From positions 34,089,051 through 34,153,050 of the forward strand of contig JAFMSR010000014.1 in NCBI GenBank assembly GCA_022818135.1: a stretch of 64,000 nt of DNA. Direction: 5' to 3'. The stretch comes from Saxidomus purpurata (lineage: Eukaryota > Mollusca > Bivalvia > Venerida > Veneridae). Below are positions 46,470 through 56,638 of the stretch, piece by piece; position 1 is the stretch's first letter; each line of letters opens with the position of its first letter. The position numbers were made by a program, and so were the translations under genes. A model generated the notes under the pieces. It was not told the origin of the DNA, did not search any database, and was given only the letters and a program-made list of their open reading frames with translations.

Positions 46470-47720
46470 CTACCATTGATTATAACACAAGGTCAACACT
46501 TCTAGAAGGCAGGCAGAGGGGTCCTCATCTTACAATATTCATAGAGAAGCACTATAATGATGCTACATTCAAATTATCTAAGCTCTATGTTCTAGGCAAG
46601 AGTTTTAGAATTCTGTCAAGTGATCCCCGAGGCCGGCTTAAGAAGAACAATATTTGGGTTCAAGATGAAGTCTCTTTATAACATCACAAATCAGCACGTA
46701 CTGATACATTGACATACTGTACGCGAACACTCTACCTTTTAGCGCGGGGTACAATGAAAGGATATGCCAAGTGTATATTTCCGGCTTGCCCGTTAATATC
46801 AATGTCTATTTACGGGTCATTGACAAATCAAGGTATAGACCAGTATAGATAAACAGTGACCTTAGAAGAAAAAAAAGCCGTTTGATAGGAAACACCTATA
46901 TGATTCCGATGACTGTCAAATTAAAGATACATCACATACAACAAAGGCACGAATGACGATATTATTCTGTTTCAGAAAATTACATTACATGACTCCTGTA
47001 CATTTTTCTGAAGTGGGCACTGTATCTCTTTTATTTATTTGTCACACAGTGTTCCTCATTCTGCAGGCTGCCTGCTATAACTATTGCTAATTGTTAATGG
47101 TACATTTGAAAACAATCATTTTTATAGTGCAGTCAATGTTCTGAAAGTACATAAAAAGCCAGAGAGTGATAATCGGCTCAAAGACACCACAATACAGCAC
47201 TCGGGTCCTTTGCAGTTGAGGATCAGTTATCACGCCACGGACCCGCTCATGCCATGGTTGATAACGTTTAAAATGTATACGAAAAATTGAAGAATTTGTA
47301 GCGTTATGAAATAACATAAATATTAAGTATATATTAGAAATCGGTAATCATTGGCGAAGTTATTTATACTTAAACCTATGGAATAAATTATTATTGTCAT
47401 GAAAAAATGTCATTCGTTTAGAAATCGAACGAATACTCTCCAAGGCTAATGTACGATGACGTGAAACTGTGATAATTACGTTCTCAGACGTTAAAAAGCG
47501 GGTTTTCTCCGATTGTAATGAAATTCTGCATAACGGTACTCTAAAATGTTGTTCGTATTTTACTCTTTTTAAAATTTCTATTTTTCACTTAGTTTCCTAG
47601 AACGCGACGTCGAATATCAATGGTGTGAAATCGAATTTTATATGCAAAATTGGTTCAAAAATGCCCCTAATGTAATTTCAAACCTTTTCTACGGTGGCAC
47701 AGAGGTGACATGTGTATGTT
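46470..47720. other. Repeat fragment then unrecognised DNA
   Basis: 46480-46670 is a long-unit repeat fragment ('gctacattcaaattatctaagctctatg', 'caagtgatccccgaggccgg'). Beyond it no gene or element is recognised. Confidence 0.45.
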
Positions 47721-47727
47721 TTTATTT

Positions 47728-48040
47728 ATCTCGTGCGCACGACATACTATATCGTGCGCACGAGATACTATGTCGTGCACACGAGATGCGCACGAGATAC
47801 TATGTCGTGTACACGAGATGAGCACGAGATACTATTTCGTGCACACGAGATACTATGTTGTGCGCACTAGATAATTAAGTCGTGCGCACGAGATAAATAA
47901 AAACATGAGAGACTATGTAGTGCGCACGAGTTACTAAGTCGCGCACGACATAGTTACTCGTGCGCACGACTTAATTATCTAGTGCGCACGACATAGTATC
48001 TCGTGCGCACGGCATAGTCTCTCGTGCGCACGAATACATT
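47728..48040. repeat. Palindromic CTCGTGCGCACGA array
   Basis: About 16 copies of the palindrome tcgtgcgcacga, with variants cgtgcacacga and agtgcgcac, are spaced by 'gatactatg' or 'taattaagt'. The block is itself roughly an inverted repeat about a centre near 47900. It could form cruciforms or hairpins. Confidence 0.85.
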
Positions 48041-49249
48041 TTATATCGAATACAATTTAATTTTGAGTTCCATGTAAAATTACAAACTGTCAATATTCAA
48101 ATATGGATTTTCATAATTGATTGATTGCTCTAAATATTGCTGATGTATTGTGCAGTTCGATTTCTAGGTTATACGTGCTTTTGTTCTTTGAAATAGACCG
48201 CTTCAGTGCCGAGGTAAGTCGGCTGAATAAGTTTTAATTATTTTATACAATAATCTGACAAAAGGAAATCGTGCAGCGCTGGCCGTGCGGTAAAAGCGAA
48301 ATATTTAAGCGTATGAATTGTACATTTCATTTTAAGGTCGCTGGTTCGACCCCTAGTGCGACCACATTTTTATTAATTTTATTGTTTCCCTTTATTTCCA
48401 ATTGAAGCTTCCCACCAATATTACAGAAAACGTAGATCTTTATCACTTCATGTAGGGGAGTAAGGGACAGATGCAGACAAGGCATGACTTGGGGTTAGGC
48501 CGGGTTTGGCGGTGGATGGCTGTCCTCGCCGGTTGGCAAAATCTAGAATTTGCCAATAGTGCAGTTTCAAGTATTAGACAAGATATTACGGCACATAATT
48601 TGGGCTATATGTTACTTTTTCTTTGGTCAGGTGTTTTGAAGTATTTGACATTTTGTATATTACATTTAACCCATAGAAAAGGTGAAACCATTTCTATATG
48701 AAAGCCTGTGGTGCGATTGCTGGCTTTTCTAGCTTTTATTCTTCCTTTTGCTTTCACAAGCAAAAACTTAACAAAAGAGTGTGATAGGGAGTGTTTTGCT
48801 GTACTTTACTGTTCATAAAAAAGACTAAAATGACGACTGAAATAATGTGACATGAAATATCTGAAACAAATTATGCTATATAATTTTCAGTATTAAACGT
48901 TTCGCGTTGGAAATAATGACGACAAATATTGAGAGATAGCACATGGTGTGTTTGAAATTGAAATAGGGACATTTTTTAACCAGTTTTGTATGTAATACGT
49001 CGATTTTACACCATTGCCAGTCACCATCGCGTTGCTAGGAAACGAAGTGAAAAACATGAATATTAAAACAAGCTAAATAAGAACCATGTTAAGAGTACCA
49101 TTATGCAAAATTTTATAACAAATGAAGAAAACTAGCTTTTTGATGTCTGACGTCGGACAAAGGTCGCATACTATTTATTCATTCAATTTTACCTTTTATG
49201 ACTCTAAGACAGGGTTTCGCGTGAAAGAGCTCAATTATTATACACCGTC
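48041..49249. other. Mostly unrecognised DNA with one tRNA-like stretch
   Basis: A tRNA-like stretch lies at about 48280-48365 (tggccgtgcggtaaaagcg, then gctggttcgacccct). Its acceptor ends do not pair. No gene was recognised elsewhere. Confidence 0.45.
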
Positions 49250-49520
49250 TCCCTTGGTCTAGTGGTTTAGGCATCAGCCTTAGGAGCGGGAGGGGAGGTC
49301 GAAGGTTCGAATCCCAGCAGGTGTCCGTTCTGATATGGCCGGTTGGTGAGCCGCCAGCTAGTTAAATAATGGTTACTGTATGCCTACCTGCCTGGTGCCT
49401 GTCATTAAAAGGATAGGATTCGGGAGGTACACGTGCTCAAAAAGAAGGTATCTCATAAGTCAGAAATTGCTGGCCTTATATAGGGGTGACACTATAATAA
49501 ACAAACACTTTACCTATACA
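49250..49520 (+). mobile_element. tRNA-derived SINE
   Basis: The unit begins with a tRNA-like head (cttggtctagtggtttaggc; gaaggttcgaatccc). A body of about 190 bases follows ('tgatatggccggttggtgag', 'gcctgtcattaaaaggatag') and it ends near 'ataataaacaaacac'. The body differs from the two SINE families above. Confidence 0.6.
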
Positions 49521-49619
49521 TTACTTTTAAAAATAATGTTATAGTATGGCGATTATCTATGACTATGGCACTTCTACGTTCGTATTAACTTCTAAAAATA
49601 TTACTACATAATTCCATAA

Positions 49620-49912
49620 ACGACAGCGTCCTGCGTCCTGCGTCCTGCTTACTGCGTACTGTCTACCGTGTACTGCTTCCTGTGTGCTGCTTACTGCGTA
49701 CTGTCTACCGTGTACTGCTTCCTGCGTGCTGCTTACTGCGTACCGTCTACCGTGTACTGCTTCCTGCGTGCTGTTACTGCGTACCGTCTACTGTGTACTG
49801 TTTACTGCGTACTGCTTCCTGCGTGAACACTACTTAATGCGTACTATCTACTGCGTGCTGCTTACTGTTTGCTGTTTACTGCATACTGGTTATTGTGTGC
49901 TGCTTCCGTGTT
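49620..49912 (+). repeat. Minisatellite of TACTGCGTAC-type units
   Basis: About 30 units of 9-11 bases alternate 'tactgcg', 'tgctgct', 'tactgtc' and 'taccgtg'. Higher-order blocks of roughly 60 bases repeat three times. Confidence 0.85.
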
Positions 49913-50373
49913 TGATGAATGATGGATAAACTTTTAAAATATTATTGGACTAACAATTATACAGTTACTGAAATAACAGCTGTACTTGGAATGAAGCACA
50001 TTATCTTTTACAGGTAGACGCTGATAACATTTTCGAAATTATTTTATGTTATATACTCAACAAAAATTTAAAGGGTCCCCTATAGTTTTTTCAACATATT
50101 TACTTATATATATGCCTTTTACTTTGACGGAACCATCGCACACTCCAAAAATTTCACTTGGATGTCTTGACAAGCATTTCACACAGATTCACCGCTTTAG
50201 ACAGTGATGGCATCTACTATAATATTTGTAAATATGTACAGATCAGCTCAAGCTGGTTTTTATTGTTTTCATGCCACTTGCCGGATATTCTTGGAGCGAC
50301 TCCGAGACGAAAAAATTAAATAAAACAATTTAATTATTTTTCACTCGTACTCGTCATAATTATGAAATGGATG

Positions 50374-50643
50374 TTTAAAATACGACAGAAGCACGAATTA
50401 TGCGTAGATACAATTAATATACACGCCCCTTCATTTTGATAGTTTACATCTTATACCGGTTTTCATTAGTTTCCGTTACTTGAAAGCAGACTTCTCGCTG
50501 CCAGCAGCCCAGCAACTCAGCAGCTCAGTAGACCAGCAGCTCAGCAGACCAGCAGATTAGCAGATCAGCAGACCAGCAGCTCAGCAGACCAGCAGACCAG
50601 CAGTTCAGCAGCCGAAACTTCAAAGTTTAATATTGTGCTATAT
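50374..50643 (+). repeat. CAGCAG-rich tandem unit, left of LTR element
   Basis: The unit runs 'aaaatacgacagaagcacgaattatgcg ... cattttgatag ... cttgaaagcagacttctcgctgccagcagcccagcaa' through a CAGCAG(CTCAG/ACC)n tract to 'ccgaaacttcaaagttta'. Two further units follow the LTR element at 62400-62900. Confidence 0.85.
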
Positions 50644-52261
50644 TGTTATGTTCCGGGAAATGAACAAAACTGTTAACAACAGAACAGAACAGAACTTTAA
50701 CTGAACTTACTTACTTATGAACTTGTATGAACTGTACTTGAACTGATCTGAGCTATTCTTGAATTCATTCCCATTTTAGATGGATTCTGCTGATGTTAAC
50801 CAGCCATAAAATGTACAATGAGCTGAGTTTCATTTAAAAATCAAAACCACAGACTCATTTATACAGGTTATAAGCTAGTTTAAATCTGTAGTACTTGTAA
50901 GTCACTTTTGAACTGTTGAATTCCTATCACAGTTTGTTCAGTTTTCGCTATACATGTATATTTCCAAATTACATGCATTATTTTTGCACTTTAATCCATT
51001 GCCATGTTAAGAAATCTTATTGCAACTGGTAGCATACGCATTTCTGCACTATTCTGCCAAGTAACTTTATTTAATTCCATGTATTTCTGCAGATATAGTC
51101 ATTTATTGAGTTAAACATGTGTTTACTTTTTCTCTGTGGCAGCCATTTATCGCAATGCATTATGGACCGTTTTAGTCGGTTGTTACGGACAACTACCTGT
51201 CAAACTTGTAAACAAAACATGAGTCTGCAGAACCTTGCATCTTTTAGCTTGCCAAAGGTATAGAACTGGTTTAAATAGCCTTTGAATATGATACATAATG
51301 TGTATAACTTCAGATTTTTCTTGTTTTTACTGTTAAAGTCAAGTATCAGTTTTTTAACCATTTCTGGTCGAATCAACCAAAGTTGTTGGGAGAAACGATC
51401 ACTTGCAGAAGCAGCCACGACCGAATTTGGTTGATCAACCTCTTCAACCACTATTTTGGGTTGATTTTAGCGTATGGGTATAAAAAGGCCCAGATTTTCG
51501 GTTGAGGAGGAGTTTACACCAGAATTTCCAACAGACAACTACGCTCATTTGGTTCTTAGAGATTATTAAGTAAATTTTACAAAGTACGTTGTCGGCTGTT
51601 AAAATTTGTTGGAAAGACATTTAATTAATTCTTTAAAGATAAAGAGACACTTTTTGAAGTAATTTTGATGAACTTTTACATTAAACATATACTGTTGCTC
51701 TTGTGAAGCACTGTTTATTGGATTATTTGGTTTTGTCAATAGTCAGTCACGGTCTACTGGTTCGCCATTTTCGTTGCGCGTAAAAACTATGGAAAGCCAT
51801 TTTCGTCTTACATAGATAGCTACAGTTTTCATGAAGTCATTATCTGTGTCACTCTAAGTTATCTAGAATTTACAAGTACTGTTGTTATTGTTAATATAAC
51901 AAGTTGACTTTATAGATTTGCACAGACTATATAACACTTTGAAGTTATTCTGAATTGGTTGTAAACTGCAATATTTTCAAGGGTGTATCTCACCCTATAT
52001 TAAAGTCATTAATTTCAACGGATTTCGTGTTATTCATTTCGCAGTGTATTTACACTAGAACAAGTTTAGTCCTGGTATAACCAATACTAAGTAACAAAGC
52101 TATAGGTAATAGGTATAAACTGGTTTGTCCACTGAATGAAGCTGCCATTGCTGAACCTAGCACGCTACCAAACTATTATCAAAAGGGGCATATCCAGATA
52201 CCTGTACAGGACACAACTTAAACACGCTACCCATTCTTAATCAAATGTCTAGCACGTGACA
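50644..52261 (+). repeat. 5' LTR
   Basis: The LTR starts TGTTATGTTCCGGG and ends CACGTGACA. A TATA box, gggTATAAAAAgg, lies at 51479-51486. A cluster of GGTTGAT/ATCAACC motifs is just upstream (51368-51466). ATTAAA at 51999-52004 is a candidate poly(A) signal. Confidence 0.95.
51479..51486 (+). promoter_or_regulatory. LTR TATA box
   Basis: TATAAAAA preceded by ggg sits about 835 bases into the LTR; the second copy is at 61596-61603. It is the likely core promoter of the retrotransposon, giving a U3 of about 860 bases. Confidence 0.7.
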
Positions 52262-52418
52262 CTTTTTATGGTGGCAGCGGTGGGATCTGATTTCAACACA
52301 CCCATCAGATCCTGTGATCGAACCAACACCTCAAACTTAGTGTGATTAAATATCAACACACAAATCAAAACAACCGCTCAGGTCTAAAATATATTTTATT
52401 AAGTAGGACCAGCAATAC
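52262..52418 (+). other. Leader with primer binding site
   Basis: TGGTGGCAGCGGTGGGAT at 52269-52286 starts with TGG and is complementary over 18 bases to the 3' end of a leucine tRNA of the AAG/TAG type, including the CCA tail, as I recall that tRNA. It lies seven bases after the 5' LTR. The rest of the leader holds no gene. Confidence 0.75.
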
Positions 52419-54095
52419 ATGATGTCTGAGCCAAGAGCAGTTGACAGCGAGGGCATTATTACTTTTAGAGAATCTGATAATGTTAATTGCCCTGACGAAC
52501 CAGCTGACTGTTATGATACTGCTGATGATATCTCTGATGTTGCCTCTACTGTGAGTGACCACTTACATGTACCAGATGATACCCACAATTCTAAAGATAG
52601 AGCTAATAGTAATACTGGGCATGAAATGTCAGAACTGATGAGTGGTGTAACCAATGTCCTAAAAGATGTTGTCAAAGGGTTAAAAGACCTAAAACAGTCA
52701 ACTCCAATACAAGCTACCAAAAGTACTGCCAGTCAGGGCTCGAACCCCTCAAGTAGTCGCCAGAGGGAAGAGTACAGACCCTGGCCAGCTGCAGCTGAAT
52801 TTGTACCAAACTCCCAGAGCTACCCCGAAACTAATATAATTGACCCAGGTACAACAGAGAACCTGTATAGCAATGTACAAAATCAATATGCCAATAATAG
52901 GTATACATATGGAAAGTCTGCCCCTCCTAATAATATATACCATCCATTTCGTACAAGGGCCACAGTACCTGATGATGCTAATATTGATCATTATAGCTAT
53001 CAACACAATGATCCCATGTATAACAGCAACACTAACCAGACCTATGCCTATATTAATAACAATACGAACCTATCGCAATTTGGAAGAGGTGATCTTATTG
53101 CCTACCCCCAGCAAAGACCCAGGTTCGTACACAACAGCGCCCCAGTGAAAATAAAAGCTTTTACTGGTACTGAAGACTGGTCAGTGTGGGCTGCACGATT
53201 CGAAGCAATTGCAGAGAGACGTGGATGGTCAGAAGATGAAATGCTTGATCAACTTCTCCCCAGAATTGAAGGCCAAGCAGCTAGTTTTGTGTTTTCGCAA
53301 TTGCACCCATCTGTTTTGCATAGTTATAGGGACCTTAGGGCCGAATTAAATAACCGCTATAGGGTGATTGAGACAGCAAGGTTGTACGCTTCACGATTCA
53401 GTAAGAGGGCACAAAAGGTTGGAGAGACAGCAGAGGAGTTCGCAGCTGAGCTAAAAGTCCTCTATGACAAGGCTCACGGCTATAGAGATAAGAAAACAAG
53501 GAACGAAGATCTTGTAAGAAGATTTCTAGACGGACTTCGTGATGACGAAATAAGATTTGCTGTTGAGTACAACAAAGAACCGGAAACCATAGATGAGGCT
53601 GTTTTTCACGTAGTAAATTTTATACAGACCAGAAGGATAAGAGAAGGCAGAAACAGAGAAAATCTAAGAAGAGCAAGCCAAGAGGTTGAAGATACTGGTT
53701 CAGATAACGGATACAGCCAAAGACAAGTCTACCAGACTGATGTGTCTACTCAGAGTAAAACATTAAAAGGTAGAGGAAACTTCCGTAAGCCACAGTTCAA
53801 CAGCAACGAATCTGACACAAGTGACAAGCAACTGAAACTTTTAGAGAAGTTGATAGAGAGAGTGGAAAAGCTTGAAGGCAAACGAAGTGAGCACAGGACA
53901 AGAGGTAATCAAGGGAGAAGTCGCGAATGCTACAACTGCCATAAAGAAGGACATTTCGCACGAGATTGCCCAGAAAAGGCCACAATTGCCCGACAAGACA
54001 GGAACAAAGACCAAAGGCACAGTAGTACAGAAGAGGGAGAAAAATCTTTAAACGAGAAAGGACCAGCTCTTGCGGCCAAAGAGAGGTCCTGTTAA
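52419..54095 (+). CDS. gag: Gag polyprotein
   Basis: The 558-residue ORF begins at a double ATG. The first 240 residues are polar, rich in asparagine, serine and tyrosine. Residues about 242-400 match the retrotransposon Gag capsid region (FTGTEDWSVWAARFEAIAE; SQLHPSVLHSYRDLRAELN; RRFLDGLRDDEIR). A CX2CX4HX4C zinc knuckle, CYNCHKEGHFARDC, is at residues 504-517. Gag forms the particle and binds RNA. The stop at 54093-54095 lies just after the frameshift site at 54047, which gives access to pol. Confidence 0.93.
   Translation: MMSEPRAVDSEGIITFRESDNVNCPDEPADCYDTADDISDVASTVSDHLHVPDDTHNSKDRANSNTGHEMSELMSGVTNVLKDVVKGLKDLKQSTPIQATKSTASQGSNPSSSRQREEYRPWPAAAEFVPNSQSYPETNIIDPGTTENLYSNVQNQYANNRYTYGKSAPPNNIYHPFRTRATVPDDANIDHYSYQHNDPMYNSNTNQTYAYINNNTNLSQFGRGDLIAYPQQRPRFVHNSAPVKIKAFTGTEDWSVWAARFEAIAERRGWSEDEMLDQLLPRIEGQAASFVFSQLHPSVLHSYRDLRAELNNRYRVIETARLYASRFSKRAQKVGETAEEFAAELKVLYDKAHGYRDKKTRNEDLVRRFLDGLRDDEIRFAVEYNKEPETIDEAVFHVVNFIQTRRIREGRNRENLRRASQEVEDTGSDNGYSQRQVYQTDVSTQSKTLKGRGNFRKPQFNSNESDTSDKQLKLLEKLIERVEKLEGKRSEHRTRGNQGRSRECYNCHKEGHFARDCPEKATIARQDRNKDQRHSSTEEGEKSLNEKGPALAAKERSC
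54047..54090 (+). promoter_or_regulatory. Programmed -1 ribosomal frameshift site (gag to pol)
   Basis: In the gag frame the codons are tcT TTA AAC, forming the slippery heptamer TTTAAAC at 54047-54053. Five bases later, AGGACC (54059-54064) pairs with GGTCCT (54085-54090), and CTCTT (54067-54071) pairs with AAGAG (54079-54083), closing a seven-base loop. The pol frame is open from 54026, and a -1 slip enters it exactly. The same heptamer is used by several viruses and retroelements. Confidence 0.85.
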
Positions 54096-56638
54096 AAGTA
54101 CGCGAAGAAGGCCAGGAAGATAACAAAGAACTTAATGTTAGTACCAGAGATCCTACACAGAGTGACTCCAGGGTAGAGGCGAGGGTAGATTGTGAAACTG
54201 CAGAGACTGGTGAGAGGCCAGTTTTGAACCAGGATTTTGACATTGGAACAAGTCCAATGAGTCATGAAAGGGGTTCAGGGGAAGCAGCACAGTCTACAGA
54301 TGCCACGAAGCCGGAGTTGGTTGAACAGAAGACCACTGTGAAGAAGTGTAGAGGCATGAGCGATGGTATTTACATCAAAGGATCTGTAGAAGGTGTACAA
54401 ATAATATTCACCGCAGACACAGGGGCATCAAGAACTGTAATTTCATCTAAAGTTTTCGACAGGATTGGACAAGACAAGAAACCAGTTTTAGGGGAGTCAG
54501 CCTGTTTGAAAGGAGCAGGTGGAGCGCCAATACAAGAATTTGGGAAGGCAAGATTCGCCGTGAAACTTGGTCAGTTGGAAATTACAACAGAAGCTATAAT
54601 AGCAGATATTGAAGACGATGCACTACTAGGGTATGATGTTCTTTGTGGGCAAGGAAAAGGGCCAGCAGACATACTGCTAAGCAAAAATTTAATAATTCTT
54701 GAAGATGTGGAGATACCGTGCTTCCAAGTAGGAACAAATAATAAGGCAAAGCGGGTGACCACGGCAGAAGAGGTTGAGGTGCCAGGTCATGCCGAAATGC
54801 TGGTCGACGTATATGTGAATAGAGTGGAAGAAGATGACTTTGACAAGAAAGCAGAATATGTGATAGAACCCTCAGAGAGCTTCAACGATAAATACAAATT
54901 GATCATGGCCGCTACACTTGTTGACATCAACAGGGCAACAACTTGCAAGGTAAGAATCATGAATCCTTTTACACACACGGTGACCCTACGGCAAGACGCT
55001 GAATTAGGAAAGGCAGAGATGATAGACAGAGTGGTAAACACAATAGCTGAAAAGGAAAATCCTAACGAAGCAGAAAACCTTAGTAAAATTCGAAGGGTAT
55101 GTACATCATCGGACCAAGTGAGCCACAATGGTATGCCTTTCAACCCGGCAACAGAAGACAAAGTCCCAGACCATTTAAAGGACTTGTTTACGAAGTCTAC
55201 ACAAGGTAGATCTCAAACAGACAAACAAACTGTTGCAGGTTTGTTTGTAAAATATGGTGATACCTTTTCTAAACATGAATGGGACATTGGACTTACACAT
55301 TTGAATGAGCACACAATCGACACTGGTGACGCCAAACCAATACGGCAGAGACCCAGGCGAGTCCCCCTTGCTTTTGCAAAGGAAGAGAAGCAAGCTATAG
55401 AAGACCTAATGAAAAAGGGCGTCATTCAGAAAAGCACATCACCATGGTCTAGTCCAATTGTTTTAGTGCGAAAGAAGTCTGGCGCTGTACGACCTTGTGT
55501 TGATTATCGAAAAATAAATTGTCTCATCAAACAAGATGGATTTCCTTTGCCGCGAATACAAGATTGTTTGGATGCTGTCTCGGGTTCAAGCCTCTTTAGT
55601 AGTTTTGATTTGACTAGTGGATATTTTCAAATACCACTGAAGAAGGAAGACATCCCAAAAAGTTCCTTTGTATGTAAATACGGGCAATTTGAAATGACCC
55701 GAATGCCTTTCGGCTTGTCCAACTCTGCCAGTACATTTCAGCGTACTATGGAGTTAGCTTTACAAGGGCTACAATGGATTACGTGTCTTGTGTATATTGA
55801 TGATATAATTGTCTTTGCAGCAGACTTTAATCAACACTTACGCAATGTCGACGAAGTATTGAGTAGGATCAGAGATGCAGGTCTTAAGTTAAAGCCAGAA
55901 AAATGCCAGCTACTACAAGCCAAGGTAGTCTTCTTGGGACATGTCGTGTCAGGAGATGGCGTTAGCCCTGACCCTAACAACATTGCCAAAATAGTCCAAT
56001 GGCCCAAGCCTAAAAATGCCAAGCAGGTGAAACAGTTTGTGGCAACTGGTTCGTATTATCGCCGCTTTGTCAAGGACTATGCCAAAATAGCTCGACCATT
56101 AATAGAGCTCACCAAAAAGGATAGTGTGTTTTCGTGGGATTCCGCCTGTGAAGCAGCATTTGGAAAAATTAAGGAGGTACTAATTAGTCCCCAGATAATG
56201 GGGTATCCTTTAAATGATGGTGGTGTTTTCTACCTTGATGTGGATGCCTCCGGACATGGGATCGGGGCAGTACTTCAACAGGAACAAGGGTGCCGAGAGC
56301 GGGTTATCGCATATGCAAGTAGGGCCATGAACAAAGCCGAATGCAACTACTGCGTCACAGAACAGGAGTTATTGGCCGTTGTATTCTTTGTTCAATACTT
56401 TAGGCAATATCTCCTTGGCAGAAGGTTCATTGTGCGCAGTGATCACCAGGCGTTAACCTGGCTTTTCAGCTTACAAGAACCCAGTGGAAAGATCGCTAGG
56501 TGGATCGAGATATTGGCCCATTTGATTTCGCCATACAGTATAGACCAGGAAAACAACAAGGCCATTGTGATGCCCTGTCAAGGTGTGAATACCCTAAAGA
56601 CTGCACGTGCAATGAGGTTGATACCAGCGAGCCTTTGA
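54047..56638 (+). CDS. pol: Pol part 1: protease, reverse transcriptase, RNase H
   Basis: The -1 frame relative to gag is entered by frameshift at 54047; the first ATG in this frame is at 54224. The aspartic protease motif ADTGAS lies at about 54413. The RT has SPWSSPIVLVRKK, the FDLTSGYFQI strand and the YIDD catalytic box at about 55793-55804. RNase H has YLDVDASGHGIGAVL, SRAMNKAECNY, TEQELLAVVF and RSDHQALTWL. It copies the element RNA and removes the template. From about 56513 the frame runs off into unrelated residues up to the stop at 56636-56638, because the real frame continues in the -1 direction. Confidence 0.9.
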   Translation, partial: FKRERTSSCGQREVLLKVREEGQEDNKELNVSTRDPTQSDSRVEARVDCETAETGERPVLNQDFDIGTSPMSHERGSGEAAQSTDATKPELVEQKTTVKKCRGMSDGIYIKGSVEGVQIIFTADTGASRTVISSKVFDRIGQDKKPVLGESACLKGAGGAPIQEFGKARFAVKLGQLEITTEAIIADIEDDALLGYDVLCGQGKGPADILLSKNLIILEDVEIPCFQVGTNNKAKRVTTAEEVEVPGHAEMLVDVYVNRVEEDDFDKKAEYVIEPSESFNDKYKLIMAATLVDINRATTCKVRIMNPFTHTVTLRQDAELGKAEMIDRVVNTIAEKENPNEAENLSKIRRVCTSSDQVSHNGMPFNPATEDKVPDHLKDLFTKSTQGRSQTDKQTVAGLFVKYGDTFSKHEWDIGLTHLNEHTIDTGDAKPIRQRPRRVPLAFAKEEKQAIEDLMKKGVIQKSTSPWSSPIVLVRKKSGAVRPCVDYRKINCLIKQDGFPLPRIQDCLDAVSGSSLFSSFDLTSGYFQIPLKKEDIPKSSFVCKYGQFEMTRMPFGLSNSASTFQRTMELALQGLQWITCLVYIDDIIVFAADFNQHLRNVDEVLSRIRDAGLKLKPEKCQLLQAKVVFLGHVVSGDGVSPDPNNIAKIVQWPKPKNAKQVKQFVATGSYYRRFVKDYAKIARPLIELTKKDSVFSWDSACEAAFGKIKEVLISPQIMGYPLNDGGVFYLDVDASGHGIGAVLQQEQGCRERVIAYASRAMNKAECNYCVTEQELLAVVFFVQYFRQYLLGRRFIVRSDHQALTWLFSLQEPSGKIARWIEILAHLISPYSIDQENNKAIVMPCQGVNTLKTARAMRLIPASL

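Noticed and set aside
47084..47317. Overlapping 68- and 76-codon ORFs on both strands
   Set aside because: No domain and no splice or expression signal. Such lengths are expected by chance in this base composition.
48471..48701. 76-codon plus-strand ORF
   Set aside because: It has a tryptophan-rich start but no family resemblance and no supporting context.
51200..51451. 83-codon antisense ORF in the LTR, repeated at 61317-61568
   Set aside because: The identity only reflects the identical LTRs. There is no start context and no domain, and it overlaps the U3 motif cluster.
52840..53148. 102-codon ORF overlapping gag in another frame
   Set aside because: It is a shadow of gag with biased composition and no start context or domain.
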